Source of the DNA: Methylotenera sp. G11
Lineage (GTDB): Bacteria; Pseudomonadota; Gammaproteobacteria; Burkholderiales; Methylophilaceae
Assembly: GCF_000799735.1 (NCBI RefSeq)
Contig: NZ_JUHH01000001.1
Coordinates: 744,001-808,000, forward strand
Length of the DNA: 64,000 nt
Direction of reading: 5' to 3'
A program made the position numbers and the translations under genes. The notes beneath the pieces are model-generated. The model was not told the origin of the DNA and made no database searches. It saw only the letters and a program-made list of their open reading frames with translations. Below, one piece after another: positions 1-7,333 of this stretch (positions are counted from its first letter, which is position 1; each line of letters opens with the position of its first letter).

Positions 1-1374
1 ATAGTCTGCGAACGCAATAGCCAACGCGCCCTGCTTTTTCCATTGCAAGTCTTTCAGCACGATAGATCGCGAGGCTGTTTTAGCAAAAAAATCTGCATAG
101 GCACTGGACAAACCTCGTTTGCCGCCGCTTTCATCGGAGCGTACCTGCTCGTCAAATATCTGCATAAAGGCATTGATATCTCCATTTGCATAATTATTCA
201 TGAAGCTGGCAATAAGATCATGCAACTCACGATCAGTTGGCGCATCTGCAACCTTGACCAGTTCTGCTCTTTCGCTAGCCTCCGGCAACCGCGCGGCATC
301 AGGAGCCGTCAATGCATTTTTCTTATTGACCTGAGGCACAACCGTGCTTGGCAAACTGTTGCCCGGCGGCGCAGCTACGGCGACAGGCTGCACAACTGCT
401 GCTTTGTTGTCAGGTTTGGCATCGGCATATTTAATATCGGCAGGCTTGGCTTTCTTTTCCGCAACGACAGTGGCCTGCGCCGCCTTCACCATATGTTTTT
501 TTACCAGGGGTGGAGTTTCCAAATTAACAGGCTTAACCTCGACAGGCAGCTGTTCCGGCGCTGCTGCTTCCACCTCCACAGGGGTCGGCATAACTTCAAC
601 AGGAATATCTTTAACAATCTCGTCAGGCAGCGGTGGCGGCTCAGATGCAGCCACCCCTGGGCCAGGCGTGAAGCGATCAGCAGGCATCATTGCCAATGGC
701 TCCTCAACCGTACTCGCACCCCATGGTTGCATACGCATTTTCTGTGGAAAAGACAGGTAGATAATCAACCCAGCCAGCAACGCCATGCCAAACAGAACCC
801 TGGCTGGCGTTAACCCCGATGCCCAGCGTAAGGAATCGCTGCCGTTATTTTCAATACCGACAGGCTTTGCAAACCTGCGCGGCATCACTGCAGGCTGCGC
901 ACGATAACCTGCATTTGAGTGTTTTGGCAGATCAATACTGCTGTCGGTTACCTGCTGTTTCAGCAAGGCATAGGCCTGATTGATCCTTGCAGAATAGGCT
1001 TCTGCAACTTTGCCATCTACCTGCCCGCGGTCAGGATGAAAGATACGGATCAGCAAGCGATAATGTTCTTTCACGGCATCCGTATTTGCCCATGGGTTCA
1101 ACCCAAGCACACTGAATGGGTCAGCGTCCTTACCAAAACAGATACGCTCAATAAAAGCGACACAACTCACGCGCAACTCTTCTGCCGCGGCACTGGTAGA
1201 GCTGGTTGCCCAAGCCATTAATTCAGCGTCGCCATTGGCAAGGCGCAGCAGCAGCAATATATCGTCTGTGTATCCGGCATCCGGGATGTCGACCAGCCGT
1301 TTGCGGTGCAGGGAAAGTATCAGGTGCAGCAGCTTGACGCCGTTTGCACGGTTAAAATCCTGGCTAGACGACAT
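1..1374 (-). CDS. Membrane-anchored DnaJ-domain protein (3' end outside window)
   Basis: 458 codons are visible, open to the window edge. A J-domain covers about residues 80-140, with the HPD tripeptide at 113-115 (FHPDRG) that stimulates Hsp70 ATPase. One transmembrane helix follows at about 180-200 (VLFGMALLAGLIIYL), then a long Pro/Ala/Val/Lys-rich linker, then a region resembling an NTF2/SnoaL-like fold (LHDLIASFMNNYANGD). That order puts the J-domain in the cytoplasm and the C-terminal domain in the periplasm. The ATG follows the wzc stop by one base (TGATATG), so it is probably translationally coupled to wzc and part of the exopolysaccharide operon. A role in assembly or control of the export machinery is my inference; the J-domain and helix are seen directly. 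Confidence 0.8.
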   Translation of the reverse strand, partial: MSSSQDFNRANGVKLLHLILSLHRKRLVDIPDAGYTDDILLLLRLANGDAELMAWATSSTSAAAEELRVSCVAFIERICFGKDADPFSVLGLNPWANTDAVKEHYRLLIRIFHPDRGQVDGKVAEAYSARINQAYALLKQQVTDSSIDLPKHSNAGYRAQPAVMPRRFAKPVGIENNGSDSLRWASGLTPARVLFGMALLAGLIIYLSFPQKMRMQPWGASTVEEPLAMMPADRFTPGPGVAASEPPPLPDEIVKDIPVEVMPTPVEVEAAAPEQLPVEVKPVNLETPPLVKKHMVKAAQATVVAEKKAKPADIKYADAKPDNKAAVVQPVAVAAPPGNSLPSTVVPQVNKKNALTAPDAARLPEASERAELVKVADAPTDRELHDLIASFMNNYANGDINAFMQIFDEQVRSDESGGKRGLSSAYADFFAKTASRSIVLKDLQWKKQGALAIAFADY

Positions 1375-1375
1375 A

Positions 1376-3676
1376 TCAGGTAGTTAATTGATTAGCGGTT
1401 GACTGCGGCTTAACCCCATAGCCTTCACCGTAATAATATTCATAACCATAACCATGTGCCTGCCCGCTCATTTTTGTGAGCAGGCAACCTAGCGGTTTAG
1501 CGCGCACACTTAGCAAGCGCTTAATGCTGGCTTGCGCTGCTGCGCGCCTGGTTTTGCCTGACTCCACCACTACCAGCATGCCTTCGACCAGGTTCGCTAT
1601 CACCAATGCATCCGCCAGACCCAATATTGGCGGACTGTCAATGATGATATGGTCAAAACGCTCCGCCGCCAGTTCCAGCAGCATCTGCATTTTCTTGCCT
1701 GACAGCAATTCGGCAGGATTCGGAGGCAATGGCCCTGTAGTGATCGCAAACAGGTTATTCACCGTTGTGTTAAGCGTCACTTCAAACGGCTGCAATTTCC
1801 CGGCCAGGCAATTTGACAGCCCCTGGGTATTTTCAGCACCCAATACGCGATGCAATGATGGGTTACGCAAGTCGGCGTCGATCAGCAATACGCGCTGCCC
1901 GGACTGCGCAAACTGAATTGCGATACTGAGCGCACTGGTACTTTTACCCTCACCCATATTGGTGCTGGTCACACCCATCAACTTCGGTGCCCCATGCGCA
2001 GTGGCAAACTGCAGTGCGGTACGCACAGACCGGTATGCTTCTGCAAGTGCAGAACGTCCGTCTTCCACCATGAGTTGTACCACATTCGTCTTATTGTTCA
2101 ATTCGGCCGATTCCGGGATCAAACCCAGCACCGGTATACCCAGCAGGCGCTCCACTTCAGAAGCCTGCTTGAAGGTATCATCCAGATACTCGAAGAACAA
2201 GGCAAGACCAATGCCGCCAACCAGCCCAAGAATAACTGCAATCGCCAGATTCAGCTTGAGCACCGGCTTGAACATTTTGTTGGGCACCTGCGCATGATCG
2301 ACTACAGAGATATTATTAGTACCGACGCCACCGGCAACGCTCACTTCTTTAAGCCTTTGCAGCAGCCCGTCGTACAGCTGGCGATTGGTGTCTGCTTCAC
2401 GCTTGATAATGTTGTACTGGATGCTGCGTGTCTGCAAATCCAGCATTTCATTCTTGCTGCTGGCCAGCATTTCTTTCAGCAGATTCTCCTGCACCTTAGC
2501 CGCTTCATAGGTTGCAATGACTGAATTACGCGCATTCTCGGTTTCCGTTGCAACCTGCATCTTTACTTCAGCGATCTGCGCCGCCAGCTCCTGCATTTTG
2601 GGGTAACCGGGTTTAAACTGCTTCAGATTATTCTGATACTCTGCTTCCAGCTTGGCTTTGTTTTCTTTTAACTGCTGAATGAGCTCATTTTCCAGCCCCT
2701 GCGGCAACTGGCCCGACTTGCTGGCCTGGATCTGGCGATAAGCAGACTCCGACTTGATTCGCTCTTGCTGTGCTTTGGATAATGCAGCGTTGAATTCCTG
2801 CAGGTTCTGTGCGCTGGTCGTGCCGCCATCTTTATCCGTAGTAAAAATTTCCTTATCGCGCGCAAACTCGACTTGGGCACGTTCGGTTTCCTCAAGTTTG
2901 GACTTGACCTGTTTAATACGCTGTTCCAAAAAGTTTTTGGCATAAGCGTTCGCATCAAAGCGACGCTCCAGGTTCACTGCAATAAAATTTTCCGTCACTG
3001 CATTAGTGACATCCGCTGCCAGGGTCGCACTTGGGCTATCGAAGCTGAGTTTGACCAGCCGCGAGTTGCGTATCGGCTCTACCGTCAGGCCATTCATCAC
3101 CACAGTAACCAACTGGCGCTTGACTCTTTCCTCTTGCTTCAGCAGTTCGGCCTGCTGCTGGTCAATCCTTGACTGTTTCCCGCTTGCACCAGCACTGCCG
3201 CTTTCTTTTGCCAGGGTCAAATCTTCTGAATACTCACGTTCCAGCGCGGGGCGCATTTTTTCGACGACACGTTCTGCCAGCGTGCGACTTTTGAGCAGCT
3301 CATATTGCGTCTGATAGAAATCACGGTCGCCGGCAGTCTCGGTTTGCGCAGCATCCTTGAACTCGACAACCTTGGCCGCCTCACGCTCGATCTGCAGCAC
3401 ACTGGTTGCACGGTATATCGGCGTCATCAGCAGGGTTGCCGTTGCAACGGCAACCAGCACAATGATAAAAAAGCCTATGACAGTCCATTTACGCTTGACG
3501 ATAATGCGCCAGTATTCGCGCAAGTCCAGCGTATCATCATCTTCATCCTCGACAGCGGCGGCAGGCGCTGGCTGTAACACATGCGTACTGAGCATGCGAT
3601 GTACAGTTTGCTCAATCAATGCGCGATGGCTGGATTCCGGGTCGGACGGGATAGGATGAATATCTGAAGATGCCAT
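1376..3676 (-). CDS. Wzc-like polysaccharide co-polymerase / BY-type tyrosine autokinase
   Basis: 766 aa inner-membrane protein that controls chain length and export of Wzy-dependent polysaccharide. A Wzz domain lies between TM1 (about 64-84) and TM2 (about 474-495), with a long coiled coil at about 250-440. The cytoplasmic BY-kinase has Walker A at 568-580 (TSTNMGEGKST), Walker A' at 596-606 (VLLIDADLRNP) and Walker B near 676 (HIIIDSPP). The C-terminus has a tyrosine cluster at 743-754 (YGYEYYYGEGY), the expected autophosphorylation site. The gene follows the wza-like gene by 50 bp, and most of that spacer is a 16-bp tandem duplication, so no good Shine-Dalgarno is visible before the ATG. 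The PHP phosphatase two genes upstream is the likely partner that removes the phosphates. Confidence 0.93.
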   Translation of the reverse strand: MASSDIHPIPSDPESSHRALIEQTVHRMLSTHVLQPAPAAAVEDEDDDTLDLREYWRIIVKRKWTVIGFFIIVLVAVATATLLMTPIYRATSVLQIEREAAKVVEFKDAAQTETAGDRDFYQTQYELLKSRTLAERVVEKMRPALEREYSEDLTLAKESGSAGASGKQSRIDQQQAELLKQEERVKRQLVTVVMNGLTVEPIRNSRLVKLSFDSPSATLAADVTNAVTENFIAVNLERRFDANAYAKNFLEQRIKQVKSKLEETERAQVEFARDKEIFTTDKDGGTTSAQNLQEFNAALSKAQQERIKSESAYRQIQASKSGQLPQGLENELIQQLKENKAKLEAEYQNNLKQFKPGYPKMQELAAQIAEVKMQVATETENARNSVIATYEAAKVQENLLKEMLASSKNEMLDLQTRSIQYNIIKREADTNRQLYDGLLQRLKEVSVAGGVGTNNISVVDHAQVPNKMFKPVLKLNLAIAVILGLVGGIGLALFFEYLDDTFKQASEVERLLGIPVLGLIPESAELNNKTNVVQLMVEDGRSALAEAYRSVRTALQFATAHGAPKLMGVTSTNMGEGKSTSALSIAIQFAQSGQRVLLIDADLRNPSLHRVLGAENTQGLSNCLAGKLQPFEVTLNTTVNNLFAITTGPLPPNPAELLSGKKMQMLLELAAERFDHIIIDSPPILGLADALVIANLVEGMLVVVESGKTRRAAAQASIKRLLSVRAKPLGCLLTKMSGQAHGYGYEYYYGEGYGVKPQSTANQLTT

Positions 3677-3677
3677 A

Positions 3678-3709
3678 ATTTAATATCTACGTTATTTAAT
3701 ATCTACGTT
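3678..3709. repeat. Perfect 16-bp tandem duplication before wzc start
   Basis: The unit atttaatatctacgtt occurs twice head to tail (3678-3693 and 3694-3709). It ends one base before the wzc initiation codon (ATG at 3676-3674, minus strand) and takes up most of the wza-wzc spacer. Confidence 0.9.
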
Positions 3710-3726
3710 GAGTAAAAGAAACGCGC

Positions 3727-4716
3727 TTAGCGACTACCCCAGGGGTTACCGAAACCGATAAACCCGCGTAAAGTTCTGGTGACATTTTCTACCAGAGACT
3801 TGCCGGCAGAACGCTCGACCACGACCACGTCGCCTGCATGCAGCATGGGATCAACCATTTTGCCGTCACGAATTTTTTCCAGGTCGTACTCCAGCGCTGC
3901 ATTCTTGTTGTTTTTCTGTGTGCTGAACACTTTAATTGTCGAGGGGTCAGCCAAATCGTGCAGGCCACCAGCCTGTGAAATCACCTGCATCAGCGAGGTG
4001 TTACCGCTCAGGTAGAACATACCGGCCTTGACCACCGCGCCCTCCACCGTTATCGGCTCAGCTTCTTCCACCACTACCACATCACCGCCCTTCAGAATCG
4101 GGTTTGGTGCATTGTTTTTGCGAATTGCCAGCAGATCGTATACAACGGTCTCCGTCTTGTTGCCAGGCAACTGGCGGATCACCTTAACAGCCCGCTCATC
4201 TGCTTTAACATCCAGGCCACCGCCCATAGAAATGGCTTGCAGCAGCGTGGCCTGCCCCTGAAAATCATAAAGGCCGGCTTTCTTTACAACCCCCTGTACC
4301 GTCACACGCTGGCTGGTAAACTCTTTGATAAAAACACTGACTTGTGGATTCTGCAGGTAATCTGCCTCCAGCTTTGCGGCGATCAGCTGCTCGGCCTCAT
4401 AAGCGCTGAGCCCGGCTACATGCACGACATTGATCAGCGGCATTGAGATATTGCCGCGCGCATCTACCCGTACTGAACGCGACAGATTGACATCCTGCAG
4501 CACTTTAATCTCCAGCAGATCAAGCACGCCGATCTTGTATTCGTTGCTTTCAAGCACTTCTTCAGCGGCATTCACTTCAGCCGCATTGCTCACTGTCGCC
4601 GGCATAGCCACCTTGGCTGAACCTGCACTCTCGGCGTAAACGGTTTGAGATAGCGTGACCATGCCCGCCAGAAGCAACCTGGCACCTACCCTATAAAAAT
4701 TCTGCATATTGCCCAT
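3727..4716 (-). CDS. Wza-like outer-membrane polysaccharide export protein
   Basis: 329 aa. The N-terminus has a signal peptide (LLLAGMVTLSQTVYA, then Glu). Next come a poly_export (PES) domain starting near YKIGVLDLLEIKVLQD and two or more SLBB ligand-binding domains (VTVQGVVKKAGLYDFQG and ITVEGAVVKAGMFYLSG). It would form the periplasm-to-outside channel with the Wzc-like protein encoded just downstream. There is no lipobox cysteine, unlike classical Wza lipoproteins. Two starts are possible. ATG 4716 has AAAGGA abutting it, whereas ATG 4707 has the same AAGGA nine bases upstream, so 4707 (326 aa) may be the real start. Confidence 0.92.
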   Translation of the reverse strand: MGNMQNFYRVGARLLLAGMVTLSQTVYAESAGSAKVAMPATVSNAAEVNAAEEVLESNEYKIGVLDLLEIKVLQDVNLSRSVRVDARGNISMPLINVVHVAGLSAYEAEQLIAAKLEADYLQNPQVSVFIKEFTSQRVTVQGVVKKAGLYDFQGQATLLQAISMGGGLDVKADERAVKVIRQLPGNKTETVVYDLLAIRKNNAPNPILKGGDVVVVEEAEPITVEGAVVKAGMFYLSGNTSLMQVISQAGGLHDLADPSTIKVFSTQKNNKNAALEYDLEKIRDGKMVDPMLHAGDVVVVERSAGKSLVENVTRTLRGFIGFGNPWGSR

Positions 4717-4781
4717 TCCTTTTAAAAATACATCACATTGGCCTAGTGCCTTGCCGCATAACCATCATGATGTCTCCATAC

Positions 4782-5594
4782 TCAGTGAGAAATTCCCACC
4801 CAACGTTTGATCTTGTTTAACAAATTATTCTGTTGTGAGCTGCCTGCTGCCGATAACGCCAGCATGGGCGCTACATGCGCCGGATCAACGTTCGCCAGCA
4901 CAGCAGCCGGACGCTCCGACACCATGCGCTGCGCTTCTTCCTGCCCCACCCATTTCGCTGCCGCAACCATGCCCTCGGCCAGCAGCGGTGGGCGCCTTGT
5001 TACACCGTGCGAATCAGTCGCCAGTATCTGCACTATGCCTTCATCCAGCATGCGCTCACCCCAGTAACGGGCGCCATTACCAAAACGCCCCGTCAGGCTC
5101 CCAGAAGTCAACTGCATCCACGCCCCTTTATGTGCCAGGCGCTGGAAAACCGTATAGTCCTGCTCAATCCAGCTCAGCCGTTCCGGATGCGTGACAATAG
5201 GCACATAGCCGGCAGCCAGCAACCGAAACACGAAATCTTCGAAATTCGGCGGCGCTACATGATGCGGCGGCTCGAGCAAAAAATATCGACCGCCGTTAAA
5301 GGTGGGAGATGTGCCGTTTTGCAGTTTTTCAACCAGGTTCGGCACCACATGGGTATCCGACGCATAGGTGAGTTTCAGCGGTATGCCGGCATCCTGCAAT
5401 GCCAGCTTTAACGCCTCGGTTGCCTGTGCAATGCCGGAGGCTGTGTTCTCGTACATGCCGGGATAAATGTGCGGCGTACAGGCAACCGTATGGATGCCAT
5501 CCGCTACGGCGATACGTGCCATCTCAAGCGATGTCGCCATATCCGGCGCGCCGTCATCGATTCCTGGCAGCATATGACAATGCAAGTCAATCAT
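4782..5594 (-). CDS. PHP-family protein-tyrosine phosphatase (CpsB/YwqE type)
   Basis: 270 aa, cytoplasmic. The N-terminal metal-binding motif MIDLHCHMLPGIDDG supplies the HxH (H5, H7) of the PHP fold. Later metal ligands are suggested by ACTPHIYPG, VTHPERL and ATDSHGV. Proteins of this family dephosphorylate the tyrosine cluster of the partner BY-kinase, encoded two genes downstream. It lies between the initiating transferase (24 bp spacing) and the wza-like gene (65 bp spacing), an arrangement typical of Wzx/Wzy exopolysaccharide operons. An alternative metal-dependent phosphoesterase role cannot be excluded, but the context strongly favours the phosphatase. Confidence 0.88.
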   Translation of the reverse strand: MIDLHCHMLPGIDDGAPDMATSLEMARIAVADGIHTVACTPHIYPGMYENTASGIAQATEALKLALQDAGIPLKLTYASDTHVVPNLVEKLQNGTSPTFNGGRYFLLEPPHHVAPPNFEDFVFRLLAAGYVPIVTHPERLSWIEQDYTVFQRLAHKGAWMQLTSGSLTGRFGNGARYWGERMLDEGIVQILATDSHGVTRRPPLLAEGMVAAAKWVGQEEAQRMVSERPAAVLANVDPAHVAPMLALSAAGSSQQNNLLNKIKRWVGISH

Positions 5595-5618
5595 TCAGGT
5601 TTTCCCATGGTTATAGGG

Positions 5619-7028
5619 CTAATAGGCATGCTTGCTGTTAAACCCCCTGATTACGGTAAGCACGACAATCCGGATATCCAGCCACACGGTCCAGTTGCGG
5701 ATATACTCCAGATCGCACCTGACGCGGTTCTGCATCTTGTCCAGCGTGTCGGTTTCACCGCGATATCCCTTGATCTGTGCCAGTCCTGTAATGCCCGGCT
5801 TGACCTTATGGCGCAACATATAGCCATGCACCAGCTTACGATATTCCTCATTATGCGATATGGCATGCGGCCTTGGCCCCACTACCGACATTGTCCCTTG
5901 CAGCACATTAATGAACTGGGGCAACTCATCCAGCGAAGTCCGCCGCAAAAAGGCACCCAGGCGCGTCACTCGTGCATCACCGGGCTTTGCCTGCGGCACA
6001 ACATCGCCGTCTTCACAAACCCGCATCGTGCGAAACTTCCATACTTCTACCACATGACTGTTAAGACCGTAACGACGCTGTTTAAAAATAACCGGCCCCG
6101 GCGAACTCAGCTTTACCGCAAGCGCGATCAGCAGCATCGGCAACGCTACCGCCAACAGAATCAGCGATGAGAGCACAACATCTTCGGCACGCTTGAGCCA
6201 GCCATCTACGCCATTGAATGGCGACTCATAAACACTCACCACCGGCACGCCGCTCATGTTGTACCAACGCGCATGCATCAACTCGAATGTCAGCATGTCG
6301 GGCACGATATAAACGGTAGCGGTCGTGTCGGCAAGCTCATTCACGCAGAACTCAAGCTCCACGGTTTTATGTTGCGGCAACGCCAGGTAAATCTGGTCAA
6401 CCCCGCCCAGCTTGACTTCCTGCACCATGTCTTCCAGGCTGCCCAGCACTTTTAATTCCGGATAGTCCGGCAATGGCACAAAACCAATAGGATGGCTGTA
6501 ATCATAGAAACCCAACACATCCAGCCCCAGCCACTTAGACTCCAGAGCAACCAGCGCCATGCTCTGCGCCGCAGCGCCGGTGCCTGCAATCACCAGATTG
6601 CGGCTATTCATGCCCTGACGGCGCGCATAGCGCAGCGCCTGGCGCAACAGTATCCGGTAACCAATCAGCAACCCCCAGCTTATCAGCGCATGGGCGACAA
6701 TGACGACCCTTGAATAGTTACTTGAAGTTTTAGTCAGAAATGCCAGCGTTACCATCACGACCAGCGCCAGAACCCATGCAATCGTAACGCTGCGAATCTC
6801 CGGCCACAGCTGCGAGATACGCCACGAACCATAGACCCGGTTTGCACTGGCAAACAATAGATAAATCAATATCGCACGAATGGCAGCATTGATATATTGC
6901 CCATCGAAGGTGACATTATGCAGTCCGGTGCTGATGACCATTGCCAGCATGATGACCAGACTATCGACAAATTTATGAGCTACGGAAAACTTGGTTTGAT
7001 GGGGACGAATCATTCCACCTTGCGGCAT
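5619..7028 (-). CDS. Undecaprenyl-phosphate sugar phosphotransferase (WcaJ-like)
   Basis: 469 aa initiating enzyme: it transfers a sugar-1-phosphate, probably glucose, to undecaprenyl phosphate. Four or five N-terminal TM helices precede a Rossmann-like CoA-binding-type domain ([19 protein letters not shown]). One further TM segment (about 285-305) leads into the catalytic bacterial sugar transferase domain, which has VIFKQRRYGLN, VWKFRTM, LPQFINVLQG and MSVVGPRPH. The length and domain order match WcaJ/EpsE-type long PGTs. It starts a sub-block PGT-PHP-wza-wzc-dnaJ, separated from the preceding gene by 305 bp that hold a candidate promoter and an 18-bp tandem repeat. In this position glucose-1-phosphate is the best guess for substrate. 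Confidence 0.92.
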   Translation of the reverse strand: MPQGGMIRPHQTKFSVAHKFVDSLVIMLAMVISTGLHNVTFDGQYINAAIRAILIYLLFASANRVYGSWRISQLWPEIRSVTIAWVLALVVMVTLAFLTKTSSNYSRVVIVAHALISWGLLIGYRILLRQALRYARRQGMNSRNLVIAGTGAAAQSMALVALESKWLGLDVLGFYDYSHPIGFVPLPDYPELKVLGSLEDMVQEVKLGGVDQIYLALPQHKTVELEFCVNELADTTATVYIVPDMLTFELMHARWYNMSGVPVVSVYESPFNGVDGWLKRAEDVVLSSLILLAVALPMLLIALAVKLSSPGPVIFKQRRYGLNSHVVEVWKFRTMRVCEDGDVVPQAKPGDARVTRLGAFLRRTSLDELPQFINVLQGTMSVVGPRPHAISHNEEYRKLVHGYMLRHKVKPGITGLAQIKGYRGETDTLDKMQNRVRCDLEYIRNWTVWLDIRIVVLTVIRGFNSKHAY

Positions 7029-7333
7029 GCAGTTTACACTTTCTTATTAGTTATTTTTAGCTTATTAGTTATTTCCAGGAGATGTCTGCGCATCACCTGA
7101 AATTATTTAAACTCGCCATTAGAGGCGGTTTTGGTCATGGTTTATTATAGTCGAAATCCGGTGATTAAGTAGCAGTATTCTGTTACAGGCATAACACCGG
7201 TACAGATGGCTTTACGCGTGCTGTCAGCAATCACTGCCAAGCAGCAACTACCTATGTTTTAAGGAATAAAACGCGCCTGAACGGAATATTCACAGCGTTG
7301 TGCAGGCAACGCCGGGCTGCCATGCACAACGAC
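7029..7333 (-). promoter_or_regulatory. Leader and candidate promoter of the PGT-PHP-wza-wzc sub-operon
   Basis: This 305-bp non-coding stretch has a consensus -10 hexamer TATAAT at 7149-7144 (minus strand), but its -35 region is poor. The deduced leader is about 110 nt. It includes a small CGCC/GGCG stem near 7115-7130 and an AT-rich 18-bp tandem repeat just before the start codon. I saw no ops element here, so the sub-operon could be read both from this promoter and by readthrough. Confidence 0.45.
7043..7078. repeat. 18-bp near-perfect tandem duplication before PGT start
   Basis: The copies at 7043-7060 and 7061-7078 share cttattagttattt and match at 16 of 18 positions. They end 15 bp from the initiation codon at 7028 on the minus strand. 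The second gene of this operon with such a repeat is wzc (3678-3709). Confidence 0.85.

Noticed and set aside
7233-7250. Sigma-54-like promoter TTGGCAGTGATTGCT (minus strand)
   Set aside because: The GG and GC elements are 8 bp apart rather than the required 10.
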